A stretch of DNA of 64,000 bases, from the NCBI RefSeq assembly GCF_040546595.1, contig NZ_JBEPOB010000001.1, forward strand, positions 4,155,001-4,219,000. Reading direction: 5' to 3'. The position numbers and the translations under genes are program-made. Every line of letters starts with the position of its first letter. Position 1 is the stretch's first letter. The notes beneath the pieces were generated by a model, which did not search any database, was not told where the DNA came from, and saw nothing but the letters and a program-made list of their open reading frames with translations. The stretch comes from Bosea sp. OAE506 (GTDB lineage Bacteria; Pseudomonadota; Alphaproteobacteria; Rhizobiales; Beijerinckiaceae). Of this stretch, positions 16,774-25,269 are shown piece after piece.

Positions 16774-17331
16774 GTGGCCTCGACTTATGCCTTCAGCGCG
16801 GGTGCCGTTGGAGAGTGGCGGATCTGCTCGATCGCCAGCCATCGGGGTGCGAGCCTCGCCGCGGCCGATGCCCTGACCATTCGCCCCTGGGCGCCCGGGG
16901 CAGAGGGCGGCGCCGACCCTTGGCGCCTGCTCGGCACGCTCAGCAACACCCGCTATGCGACGCGCGACGAGGTGGACGGCCTGCGTCTCCGCCAGCAGGG
17001 CCTCGACCGTCCGCAGGCGACGCAGGCGGCCCTGATCCCGATCCGCAAATCGGCGGCGTGGTGGGATCTGGCTTAGGACGAGCGGCGCGCGATCTTCGAG
17101 GACACCTCGCATCACACGCGCATCGGGATGGACTACCTGCCCGCGATCGCGCGGCGGCTCCACCACAGCCGCGATCTCGGCGAGCCCTTCGATTTTCTGA
17201 CCTGGTTCGAGTTCGCGCCGGCCGACGCGCCAGCCTTCGACGCGCTGCTGGCGCGGCTGCGGGCGACGCGGGAGTGGGATTTCGTCGAGCGCGAGGTCGA
17301 TATCCGGCTCGAGCGAACCGCCCTCGCCTGA
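16774..17331 (+). pseudogene. Chlorite dismutase-family protein, interrupted by in-frame TAG
   Basis: The frame encodes a haem-protein-like chlorite dismutase family member in two pieces split by TAG at 17074-17076. Before it: VGEWRICSIASHRG and IPIRKSAAWWDLA; directly after it in the same frame: DERRAIFEDTSHHTRIG, then DYLPAIARRLHHSRDLG and PFDFLTWFEFAP. The stop replaces one residue, most simply Gln (CAG to TAG), with no loss of frame. GTG 16774 has GGAGGGG upstream; ATG 16723 is an alternative. The 185 sense codons fit a short family member. It is either a recent nonsense mutation or a sequence error. Confidence 0.8.
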
Positions 17332-17342
17332 CCCGCAGCGGC

Positions 17343-18053
17343 TCAGAGGCGGCCCGACACCGGGATGAAGGCGCCGGTGACCCCGCTGGCGTCCTCGGCC
17401 AGCAGGAAGCCGATCGCATCGGCGATCTCGCGCGGCTGGACCCAGGCCTTGTGGTCGGCGTCCGGCATGGCGGCGCGGTTCTGCGGCGTGTCGATGATCG
17501 AGGGCAGGATCGCCTTGACGCGGATGCCGTCGGCCTTGAGTTCGTCGGCGAAGCTCTCGACCAGCCGGTGGACGGCGCTCTTCGCCCCCGCATAGGCGGC
17601 GAGCCCGGCAGGCGCCTTGATCGCGGCGCCGGCGCCGATGGCGACGAGGCTGCCGCGCCCGGCCGCCCGCATCGGCGGCAGCGCGGCCCGGAAGATGTTC
17701 AGGGTCGTCAGGACATTCAGCCGGTACATCTGCTCCCAGAGGTCCGGGCCGCCCTCGGCCGCTGTGGCCGAGGCGAAGCCGCCGACCGTATGGGCGATGC
17801 CGTCGATGCGGCCATAGCGCGCCAGCGAGGCCCGGATCGCGCTCTCGCAGGCCCCGGCATCGAAGAGGTCGAGATCGGGCAGGATAAGATGGCGCTCGCG
17901 CCCGCCGAATGGCGCAAGCAGGTCCTCCATGGCGGAGGCTTGCCGGTCGATCGCCACGAGGCGGTGCCCGCGCGTGGCGAGCGTCGCCAATAGCGCGCGG
18001 CCGACATTGCCGGCCGCGCCGGTGACGATCACGATGGGGGATGTCTCGGTCAT
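17343..18053 (-). CDS. SDR-family oxidoreductase
   Basis: A 236-residue short-chain dehydrogenase. The cofactor motif is TGAAGNVG (residues 11-18) and the catalytic pair is in AAYAGAKSAVHRL. The Asp in LVAID at the end of the second strand favours NAD. It is the last gene of the eight-gene minus-strand run that contains the Rieske protein, with 23 bp before it. The 3' end is convergent with the broken chlorite-dismutase-like gene. The substrate is unknown. Confidence 0.87.
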   Translation of the reverse strand: MTETSPIVIVTGAAGNVGRALLATLATRGHRLVAIDRQASAMEDLLAPFGGRERHLILPDLDLFDAGACESAIRASLARYGRIDGIAHTVGGFASATAAEGGPDLWEQMYRLNVLTTLNIFRAALPPMRAAGRGSLVAIGAGAAIKAPAGLAAYAGAKSAVHRLVESFADELKADGIRVKAILPSIIDTPQNRAAMPDADHKAWVQPREIADAIGFLLAEDASGVTGAFIPVSGRL

Positions 18054-18076
18054 CGTCGGATCCAGTGCTTCTCGGG

Positions 18077-18283
18077 TCAGGGATGGGGGCGGATGCGGGC
18101 CAGGAGCCGCGTCAGGAGCGCATCGAACAGGCCGAGCGCGATGAAGGTCAGGCCGAGGCGAAAGACGAGATGCAGTTCGCCGAGGCCGATCAGGGCGGCC
18201 AGCGGCGCCGCCTGCAGGAAGACACCACAGGCCAGGGCGCCGGCGAGCAGGGTTGCGGCCATTCCGAGCAGACGATCGCTCAC
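18077..18283 (-). CDS. Small two-helix membrane protein
   Basis: A 68-residue hydrophobic protein with two predicted transmembrane helices (about 5-25 and 36-57) and a basic C-terminus (TRLLARIRPHP). The GTG start at 18283 overlaps the stop of the upstream gene (GTGA), which argues it is a real, coupled gene. I do not recognise the family. Its position after the Rieske and Cys-motif proteins suggests an accessory subunit of that membrane assembly. Confidence 0.65.
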   Translation of the reverse strand: MSDRLLGMAATLLAGALACGVFLQAAPLAALIGLGELHLVFRLGLTFIALGLFDALLTRLLARIRPHP

Positions 18284-19071
18284 GGACGCCTCGCCGGCTC
18301 GGGGTCGAGACGCAGCACGAGCACGTTGCCGATCCGCTCGACCTCGCCTTGCAGCGTCACCGGGATGCCGACGCGGCCGAGCAGCGTCGCCGGAAGCGGG
18401 CCGCCATCGGCGCCGGCCAGCAGCAGGAACCGGCTGCCGGCGACGGGATCGGCGGTCACGAACACCGCCGGCACCTCGCCGATCAGGCAGAGATTGGCGC
18501 AGGCCTTGTGCGACAGCCCCGCCCCGGGACGCATCGCGCCCGCATAGCACTTGCCGTCGCAGATCTCGCCGGCGATCCGCCAGCGGCCGAGCGCCTCATG
18601 CATCGCCGGATGCAGATCCGGCGATGCAGGTAGCGGCAGCGCGTTGTCGACCACGAGCATTTCGAGGCTGCCGCGCCGGAGCACGCTGCCGCGCAGTTCC
18701 ATCGGACCCGAAACGGCGGGCAGATCGGGGCCGCGCTTGCCGTCTCCGCTCAGCAGCATCACCCGTCCCCGCGGGAAGCCGGCGCTTGGCGGCAGGTGGA
18801 GCAGCGGATAGCCCAGCCGCGCAACATGGCCCTGCAGCACCTGTTCACCGCCCCAGTCATCGGGGCGCACCGGCCCGCCGCCCGCGTCGCGCTCGCCCAG
18901 CCGCAGCAGCCCCGCGGCGGGATCGTCCGCGTGACGGCTGAGCGCATATCCGACCAGCGCCATCGCCACGACGCAGATGACCGCCACCACGGCGAGAAAG
19001 CGCCCGAGGCGCGGGCCTGTCTGCCCGCTCCAGCCGATGAAGAACTCGTCCGGTTCGGCGCGAGGGCTCAT
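18280..19071 (-). CDS. Membrane-anchored protein with CxxxC-x15-CxxxC motif
   Basis: A 263-residue protein with one N-terminal transmembrane helix (about 24-44) and a globular part. The part around residues 170-196 holds two CxxxC pairs: C171/C175 (EICDGKCYAG) and C191/C195 (HKACANLCLIG), with His188 next to the second. This looks like a metal or disulfide site. I do not recognise a named function. It overlaps the Rieske gene upstream and the 68-residue gene downstream by 4 bp, so it probably acts with them in membrane electron transfer (inference). Confidence 0.7.
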   Translation of the reverse strand: MSPRAEPDEFFIGWSGQTGPRLGRFLAVVAVICVVAMALVGYALSRHADDPAAGLLRLGERDAGGGPVRPDDWGGEQVLQGHVARLGYPLLHLPPSAGFPRGRVMLLSGDGKRGPDLPAVSGPMELRGSVLRRGSLEMLVVDNALPLPASPDLHPAMHEALGRWRIAGEICDGKCYAGAMRPGAGLSHKACANLCLIGEVPAVFVTADPVAGSRFLLLAGADGGPLPATLLGRVGIPVTLQGEVERIGNVLVLRLDPEPARRP

Positions 19072-20123
19072 CGCCGGTCCCCGGGGATGGAGAGCGGCTC
19101 GACCGCCGTGCCGAGCGGATTGGGGCGCGGATCGAGCAGGATCGCCTCCCCCTCCAGCCGCAGCTGGTAGGTCGCGACGCGCTCGGTAAAGGGCGCCGGC
19201 GCGCAGCCGTCGCGCAGGCGGTACTCATAGCCGTGCCAGGGGCAGATCACGCAGCCGTCGCGCAGCCGCCCCTCGCCCAGCGGGCCGTTCTGATGGGCGC
19301 AGAGGTTGCTGATCGCGGCCAGGCTGTCGTTCTCGCGGAAGATCGCCACCGAGGAGCCATCCGCGAGCGGGACGACGAGCCCGCGCCCCGAGGGGACGTC
19401 GCGGATCAGGCCGGCGGCGACCCAGCCCTCTGCCTTGACTGCCATCGGCTGGTCGCGCCGCCGCTCCCGCCAGGCCGCGGCGAGATGCAGTGCGATGAGC
19501 GCGCCCGCCCCGCCGAAGACCAGCAGCGGCAGGCCGGCGTTGCGCGCATCCTGCAGGACACCGAAGGCGATATGCAGCACGACCAGCCCATAGGCGCCGT
19601 AGAGGCTCATATGGATGGCCTTCCAGACCGGTGGGCCGAGGAAGGCGAGCCAGAAATCGTGGCTGGTCGCCGCCAGAACGAGGAGGATCAGGAAGGCGAG
19701 CACGCCGAAGGGAATGAAGGGCAGGCCGCGCAGCTCTCCGGAGGCGGTGTCCGTCGCCAACAGTGCAACCCAGGGCGAGAGCGGGCTGTAGGCGAAGTAC
19801 CAGTCGATCACCGCCATGGCGTGGCTCGCCGCCACGGCACAGGTGATCACCCCGAAATGGCGGCGGTTGTAGAGCAGCGGCAGGAAGCGCTGGTCGAGCC
19901 GGGCGAGCGGCCCGATCATCAGCACCATCGTCAGCAGCAGGAAGGCGCAGCTGCCAAAGGCCTTGATCGCCAGGGACTGGGCGTCGAGCAGGGTGCCGGC
20001 CGGTCGGGCCCCGGGCGCGAGGCGCATGAAGGCGACGAGATAGAGCGCGACCCCGGCCAGCAGCGCTGCGTCATAGACGATCTTGCTGCGCGTCCAGCCG
20101 ACCGGCCGATAGGCGACGCTCAT
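19068..20123 (-). CDS. Ferric-reductase-like membrane domain fused to Rieske [2Fe-2S] domain
   Basis: A 351-residue fusion. Residues about 15-215 form six or so helices resembling the ferric reductase/MsrQ-type haem-binding domain, with candidate haem ligands H101 (VAASHAMAV), H171 and H184 (WKAIHMSLYGAYGLVVLHIA). Residues about 232-340 are a Rieske domain with C275-H277 (LCAHQNG) and C294-H297 (CPWHGYEY), all four cluster ligands present. ATG 20123 overlaps the upstream gene by 4 bp. It should pass electrons between haem and the iron-sulfur cluster at the membrane. The partners are unknown. Confidence 0.8.
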   Translation of the reverse strand: MSVAYRPVGWTRSKIVYDAALLAGVALYLVAFMRLAPGARPAGTLLDAQSLAIKAFGSCAFLLLTMVLMIGPLARLDQRFLPLLYNRRHFGVITCAVAASHAMAVIDWYFAYSPLSPWVALLATDTASGELRGLPFIPFGVLAFLILLVLAATSHDFWLAFLGPPVWKAIHMSLYGAYGLVVLHIAFGVLQDARNAGLPLLVFGGAGALIALHLAAAWRERRRDQPMAVKAEGWVAAGLIRDVPSGRGLVVPLADGSSVAIFRENDSLAAISNLCAHQNGPLGEGRLRDGCVICPWHGYEYRLRDGCAPAPFTERVATYQLRLEGEAILLDPRPNPLGTAVEPLSIPGDRR

Positions 20124-20509
20124 TCCTCCGCCTCCCGCGCGCCCGCATCGATCCGCAGCGAGGCTGGTGCCGGCAGGTCGTGCTGCCGCAGAACCAGCGC
20201 CGTGGCGAGGACGAGGGGCAGCAGGCCGGCGAGGCCGAGCCAGAGGACGGCATGGGCGCGCTTGTGCCGCCGGCGCAGCGATGGCGGGGCGCAAGGCACC
20301 GGAGCTGGCGCCAACGCCTCGAGCCAGCGCCAGATCACCAGCGGCCAGAGCAGGACGAGTCCGGTCAACAGCAGCGGCCGGAACCCATAGGCGCCACGCG
20401 CCGCGGCATCGACCCTGTCCAGGCCGAAGAGGAGGAAGGCGATGCCGACGGCGAGCCCGGCCAGCAGCCAGGCCTGACCGAGCGCGACGACGATGGTGGC
20501 AGCCTCCAT
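20120..20509 (-). CDS. Small integral membrane protein
   Basis: A 129-residue protein with three hydrophobic segments (about 8-28, 45-62 and 88-107) and a cytoplasmic basic loop (SLRRRHKRAH). I do not recognise a family. It is 6 bp downstream of the patatin gene and overlaps the Rieske fusion by ATGA, so it belongs to the same transcription unit and may be a subunit of the redox module. Confidence 0.65.
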   Translation of the reverse strand: MEAATIVVALGQAWLLAGLAVGIAFLLFGLDRVDAAARGAYGFRPLLLTGLVLLWPLVIWRWLEALAPAPVPCAPPSLRRRHKRAHAVLWLGLAGLLPLVLATALVLRQHDLPAPASLRIDAGAREAEE

Positions 20510-20515
20510 CGCGCC

Positions 20516-21685
20516 TCAGCCCACTTCCGCGGCGGCGGGGCGGCTGCGCGCCAGCAGGCTCGTCTGCGCCGGGGCATTGGTCGCCCAGGCGCCGTCGAAC
20601 AGGCGCGCGCCGAGTTCCTCGGGCATCGGCTCGAGCCAGGGGCTGCCCGAGAGAGCCGCGCGTGCATCGAGGATGCCTTGCGCCCAGCGCGCCTCCATGG
20701 TGTCGGCGCTGAACTCGTAATCCTTCGAGGGGCCCTGCACCTCGACCGGCCGATAGCTCAGCCTGACGATGTCCATCCGGGTCACGCAGCCGAAATCATA
20801 GAGGAACTGCGCCTCTTTGGTCCGGCGCAGATCGTCGGGCAGGCGCTCGATCAGGCAGTTGATGTTGTGGCGGACGTCGTGGATGACGCGGGCCATATCG
20901 GTCGCGGCGCGGGTCCGGCTCGAGTAGCGGATGTCCTTCTCGCGCTCCATCGCGCTCTCGAGGTCGTCGGGAAGCCGCCCCTCTGCGTTGAAGACATCGA
21001 CCTGGAAGGTGAGCCGGCTGCGCCGCGGCACGTAATCGAGGACGTATTGCAGCGGCGTGTTCGAGACCAGCCCGCCATCCCAGTAATGCTCGCCGTCGAT
21101 CTCGACGGGCGGGAAGCCGGGCGGCAGCGCCGCGCTCGCCATGATGTGCTCGGGCCCGATCCGCATCTCTCGGCTGTCGAAATAGGCGAAGTCGCCGGTC
21201 CTGACATTGGCGGCGCCGACGCTGAAGCGCGTCTCGCGGGCATTCAGCCGGTCGAAATCGATGAAGGCCTCCAGCGTACTGCGCAGCGCGGCGGTCTCGT
21301 AGAAGCTGACCGGCGAGCCGAACCACTCGGTCAGGGGCCGCGGCGCGAAGAAGCCCGACTGACCCAACAGCAGGGCACTCGCCGCATGCCAGCGCCGGTT
21401 CATCGTCTGCGAGAAGGGCAGGAAGGGGAAGCTCGCCACCGGCGCGGTGACGCGCTCCCAGAAGCCCCGCAGCCGGGCGATCCGGTCCGCGGGTGCGTTG
21501 CCGGCGATGATGGCGCCGTTGATCGCGCCGATCGAGATGCCGGCCACCCAGTCCGGATGATAGCCGGCCTCCGCCAGGGCCTCGTAGACACCGGCCTGAT
21601 AGCTGCCGAGTGCGCCGCCACCCTGCAGCACCAGCCCGATCTTCTTGTCGAAATCGGCGGGTTTGTTGCGGATCTGTGCGGTCAT
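20516..21685 (-). CDS. Patatin-like phospholipase family protein
   Basis: A 389-residue lipid acyl hydrolase. The oxyanion loop QGGGALGSYQAG is at 21-32, the nucleophile S51 in GISIGA, and the catalytic Asp D203 in YWDGGLVSN, so the Ser-Asp dyad is complete. The C-terminal part resembles the DUF3734 extension found in many rhizobial patatins next to 3-hydroxybutyrate metabolism; bdhA lies only 10 kb away. It probably hydrolyses membrane phospholipid or stored polyester-associated lipid. It is the third gene of the minus-strand run. Confidence 0.9.
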   Translation of the reverse strand: MTAQIRNKPADFDKKIGLVLQGGGALGSYQAGVYEALAEAGYHPDWVAGISIGAINGAIIAGNAPADRIARLRGFWERVTAPVASFPFLPFSQTMNRRWHAASALLLGQSGFFAPRPLTEWFGSPVSFYETAALRSTLEAFIDFDRLNARETRFSVGAANVRTGDFAYFDSREMRIGPEHIMASAALPPGFPPVEIDGEHYWDGGLVSNTPLQYVLDYVPRRSRLTFQVDVFNAEGRLPDDLESAMEREKDIRYSSRTRAATDMARVIHDVRHNINCLIERLPDDLRRTKEAQFLYDFGCVTRMDIVRLSYRPVEVQGPSKDYEFSADTMEARWAQGILDARAALSGSPWLEPMPEELGARLFDGAWATNAPAQTSLLARSRPAAAEVG

Positions 21686-21724
21686 GATCGTGCCTCTCCC
21701 GTTGGGATCCCCGCCGTGCCGGGT

Positions 21725-22360
21725 TCAGCCACGGCCGGCGCCGGTTTCGAGCCGCTCGAACAGCCACACCGCCACCGCGCCGTAGATGACGTGGCCGACG
21801 AAGCTCATATAGGAGAGTTCACCCCCCTCTCCGAGCAGGTAGAAGGATAGCCCGCCGATCGGCGCCATCAGGCCGAGCGCGTTGAACCAGGTGAAGTTGC
21901 CCCAGGTGATCGCATCCGCGATCAGCGGGCTGCGGTTGATCGCCCGCGTCGCGATCAGCCCCACCGCCGCCGTCCAGAAGATGAAATGGATGGGGGCGAA
22001 GGTCCCTGCCGCGATCAGCCCGACGATTCCGGCGCTGAAGGTCACGAAGACGATGGCGTCGAGCACCAGCGGCCAGCGCGGCACGAAGCGCGAGACGATG
22101 AAGTAGAAGACCGGGTAGCCGACGATGCCGACGCCGTAATGCAGCGCCTCGCGAAGCAGATAGGGCACCGACAGGCCGAGCCGGTGCTGGGCAATCGCGT
22201 CGATCAGCCCCGCGGGCTCGAGCGGATAGCCCAGGACGGCCTTGGTCAGCACGCGGGCCCAGATTTCCCAGATCAGCAGACCTGCGAGGCCCCCCGCGAA
22301 CAGATGGACCACCGTCCGGTTGCTGATGGCTGCGGGCCTCGCATCGGCTGTCATCGTCAT
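21725..22360 (-). CDS. Multi-pass membrane protein of unknown function
   Basis: A 211-residue protein with about six hydrophobic helices (for example VVHLFAGGLAGLLIWEIWA near 18-36 and FAPIHFIFWTAAVGLIATR near 125-143). Several His residues lie within or at the ends of helices. I do not recognise a family. It sits between the TPR protein and the patatin with short gaps (43 and 39 bp), suggesting co-transcription. Confidence 0.75.
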   Translation of the reverse strand: MTMTADARPAAISNRTVVHLFAGGLAGLLIWEIWARVLTKAVLGYPLEPAGLIDAIAQHRLGLSVPYLLREALHYGVGIVGYPVFYFIVSRFVPRWPLVLDAIVFVTFSAGIVGLIAAGTFAPIHFIFWTAAVGLIATRAINRSPLIADAITWGNFTWFNALGLMAPIGGLSFYLLGEGGELSYMSFVGHVIYGAVAVWLFERLETGAGRG

Positions 22361-22403
22361 CGTCGTTCTCCCCCATCGGATCCACCAGGATCAGCGCTGG
22401 CCT

Positions 22404-23720
22404 TCAATTCGTGCGCGAAACCCAATCGGTTACGGGGCGGTCGTCGGCCTTGTGCCGCCGTCTTACGGCCAGCACCTGCCTGAGCCCCACGTCATCGGCG
22501 GCCTCGTAGGCCATGCCAGCGAGCGCCTGCAGGAAGACGTCGCGCTGGGCATGGCTGCCGCCGAGCCTGTGCAGCCGCCGAGCGAGGAACCCGACCGGCG
22601 CCTGGGGGCCCGCCCCCCGCTCGGCCTGGACCAGCGCAAAGGCGAGTTCGGCCCCGACATTGCGGGAGACATTGGCCTGATCGGTCGTCGAACGACCGTT
22701 TTCGTGAATGAATTCAGCGAGATCGGCAGCCTCGTCGAGGCGGCCCGCGCCGAGCAAAGCGATCAGGAAATGCAACTGTCCGAAGACCAGCGTCGTGCCG
22801 CGGGCATGCCGTACCGCGACCTCCGACAGCGCCTGCCAGCGGGCCACGCCGGGATCGACGCCGGCCTGGCGCAGGCGCCAGAGCATCGAGGCGGCGTTGG
22901 CGAAGTCGCGGAAATCGCCGTCGAGATCGCCGGCGACCTCGCGGTCATAGATGTCGAGCACGCAGTCGTGATCGCCGCGGCCGAGCGCGAACAGGGCGAG
23001 ATGCCAGGCGAAGTGACGCGAGAGGTTGTTGCAGCGGGTCCAGACACCGCGATGCGTTTCCAGCCAGCCACTGCCCTCGGCGTTCTGGCCCCGCGTCTCG
23101 AAGACATGGGCGACCGCATGCAGACCCCAGGCATCGTCGGCGGCGATGTTCAGCGCCGCCCGCCCGACACGTTCGGCCTCGTTCAGACGCCCCATCTCCT
23201 CCAGCCCAAAGGCGTGGCAGCCGAGAAGATAGCCATAGCCGGCATTGGACCGCTCGCATTCGAGGCTGAGGCGTGCCGTGAGGCTGACCATGCCGTCGAC
23301 ATCGCCGGTCATGAAGCGCAGCGCATGCGAGAGCTTGATAGCCAGGAAGGCGTTGGGATCGCGGTAGAGGAAGTCGTCGAGGACATTGGCGGCGGCGCGC
23401 AGGCGTCCCGCCACGGCATGGTCCAACGCACTGACCAGGGCTCGCTCGAAAGCCGTTCCACCGCCGCTGCGGCCGATCGACTCCTGCGCCCGCTGAAGCC
23501 GGGCTGCAGCCTCTGCCAGGTGGTCCCTCCCCGCGAGGAGGATGCCGCCCATGCCGGCGAGAGCATGGGCCGCGGTCATTGCGGGCGCCGCCCGCAGCGC
23601 GGCCTCGAGATGGGCGCCGGCATCGGGCCGGTGGCTGGCCAGGGCCTGAACCGCCGCGGCAAAGGCGCCGGTGGCGGTCGCGTCCGCTACGGCGTGTTCG
23701 GAGCCGAACGCGTCTCTCAT
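22404..23720 (-). CDS. TTC38-like tetratricopeptide repeat protein
   Basis: A 438-residue helical repeat protein resembling the tetratricopeptide repeat protein 38 family. Typical segments are AHALAGMGGILLAGR, DDAWGLHAVAHVFETRG and RHFAWHLALFALGRGD. No signal peptide is visible. It is the first gene of the minus-strand run and is divergent from an AraC-family regulator, which likely controls the run. It presumably serves as a protein-protein scaffold; no enzymatic motif is visible. Confidence 0.82.
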   Translation of the reverse strand: MRDAFGSEHAVADATATGAFAAAVQALASHRPDAGAHLEAALRAAPAMTAAHALAGMGGILLAGRDHLAEAAARLQRAQESIGRSGGGTAFERALVSALDHAVAGRLRAAANVLDDFLYRDPNAFLAIKLSHALRFMTGDVDGMVSLTARLSLECERSNAGYGYLLGCHAFGLEEMGRLNEAERVGRAALNIAADDAWGLHAVAHVFETRGQNAEGSGWLETHRGVWTRCNNLSRHFAWHLALFALGRGDHDCVLDIYDREVAGDLDGDFRDFANAASMLWRLRQAGVDPGVARWQALSEVAVRHARGTTLVFGQLHFLIALLGAGRLDEAADLAEFIHENGRSTTDQANVSRNVGAELAFALVQAERGAGPQAPVGFLARRLHRLGGSHAQRDVFLQALAGMAYEAADDVGLRQVLAVRRRHKADDRPVTDWVSRTN

Positions 23721-23974
23721 GTCGGGGCTCCGCCAGACGAAACCCCGAAGCCGAACACGGTTGCGGGATCAGACTTCACATCCGCACCTTTCGCTTGTGA
23801 ACCACCGCTTTTGCACTTGCGAGAGGCTAGCCGAGGGCAAATCATCTTGCGATGACGCCGGGGCGCGATCTTGCTGCGAAGGCTTGCCATGACCCGGCAA
23901 GAAGGCGCTGCGGGCCACGAAAGCCCCTTTTTGCAGTGCAGCGACCGCGCCATGCTCAGGCGAAAGGGGGACCG

Positions 23975-24883
23975 ATGACCACGCATGCCATCGCCAGCCT
24001 CGGCCGGCCGAGACGATCCTTCGCGGACTTCTATCGCTCCTCTGCGTATTCGCAGTTCCCGCAGGAGCACCGCACCCATCTCTGGAGCCAGTTCCACGGC
24101 TTCGTCGTGGACCAGCAGGCGCACGACTTCACCGACATCGCCTGCACGGACTGGGTCCTGGGCCTGCCGCTGAAGGCCGCCTGCCCGACCCGCTTCGACT
24201 ATGGCGACGGCTGGAAGCAGCGGCCCCGCAGCCGAGGCGATTTTCTGCTCGTGCCGCCCGGGACCGAGGTGCGCTACGAAATCGCCGGGCCAACGCGGCT
24301 CTTGGTGCTGACCTGGAGCGGCGGCCTGCTGACGGATCTCGACGACGAGCTGTTCGCAGACGAGGAAGCCGCCCTGCGCCCCCTCATCGGCCGCTATTTC
24401 AAGAATAACGTCCTCGAGGCGGCATGCCGCTCGCTCTGGACCGAGCTGGCCCGGACCGACGACGCCTCACGGCTTTTCCTCGACAGCGCGGTCGCCCATC
24501 TCGCGGGCAGCCTGCTGCGTTGCGCGGCGCAGTCGAAAGACCGCTCGACCTATCGCAGGATCGAGATCAGGCGGGTGCTCGCCTATATCGAGGGCAACCT
24601 CGACAAGGACCTGTCGCTCACCGAACTGTCCACCATCGCCGGGCTCAGCCTGTTCCACTTCGCGCGTGAGTTCCAGGCGCAGATCGGTGTCTCGCCCTAT
24701 CGCTACATCCAGCAGCAGCGCACGCGGCAGTGCCTGCGGCTGCTGGAAGCGAAGGAGCACCCGATCGAGGAGGTTGCGAGGCGCTGCGGCTTCACCAGCC
24801 TGCGCAGCATGCGAGCCCAGATTCGGCGTCACGCGGGTGGTCGCGGCGTGCCGTGGACGGGGCTGGCTGCGCGGCCCGATTGA
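23975..24883 (+). CDS. AraC-family transcriptional regulator
   Basis: A 302-residue protein with an N-terminal cupin-like sensor (about 40-150) and a C-terminal double helix-turn-helix (about 195-290): LSLTELSTIAGLSLFHFARE and then IEEVARRCGFTSLRSMRAQ. AAAGGGGG precedes ATG 23975. The last 20 residues (RRHAGGRGVPWTGLAARPD) keep the RRHAG core but lose the usual SPxxWR ending. It is divergent from the TPR-patatin-Rieske run and may regulate it. Confidence 0.9.
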   Translation: MTTHAIASLGRPRRSFADFYRSSAYSQFPQEHRTHLWSQFHGFVVDQQAHDFTDIACTDWVLGLPLKAACPTRFDYGDGWKQRPRSRGDFLLVPPGTEVRYEIAGPTRLLVLTWSGGLLTDLDDELFADEEAALRPLIGRYFKNNVLEAACRSLWTELARTDDASRLFLDSAVAHLAGSLLRCAAQSKDRSTYRRIEIRRVLAYIEGNLDKDLSLTELSTIAGLSLFHFAREFQAQIGVSPYRYIQQQRTRQCLRLLEAKEHPIEEVARRCGFTSLRSMRAQIRRHAGGRGVPWTGLAARPD

Positions 24884-25269
24884 TCAGGACCGGAGACTGA
24901 GGACGTGGCTGCCGAGCTAGGCCTTCCCACTCCCGTCGCAGCGCTGGCTCGAATCGTTGGATGCCGGCCGTGCCCGGACCGCACCGAGGGCTCGGCAGCG
25001 GTCATCCTGCGATGAATGCGGCAGGGTCTTGGCCGCCAGTCGGCTGACGGCGTCAACCTTTTTGAGCAGTAACAGACGGGCTTTCGGGGCTTTCGCGGCG
25101 GGCGATCGCTCGCGTCGCGCCGCCTTGGAGCGAGCCGAACAGATTCGCTTGGACATCCGGTGGACGCCTGGTCCAGCATCAGCCCCGAAATTGCATTCCC
25201 CCCGAGTGCCGCGATCCCCCCTCGCGGCGCCTGCCCATCCGCGACCTCCCCTTTCGGACACTGGACTTC
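24884..25269. other. Intergenic stretch, nothing recognised
   Basis: These 386 bp lie between the araC-like gene and hyuA. Open frames are present on both strands but carry no domain or ribosome site. The promoter of the hyuAB-TRAP unit should be here; I cannot point to a convincing -35/-10 pair. Confidence 0.6.

Noticed and set aside
22242..23855. Plus-strand frame of 537 codons opposite the TPR protein
   Set aside because: Translation has no domain and codon pattern is that of an antisense shadow; TTC38-like repeats are clear on the minus strand.
24780..24883. Possible frameshift at the C-terminus of the AraC regulator
   Set aside because: The last residues depart from the usual ending, but neither alternative frame restores it, so natural variation is simpler.
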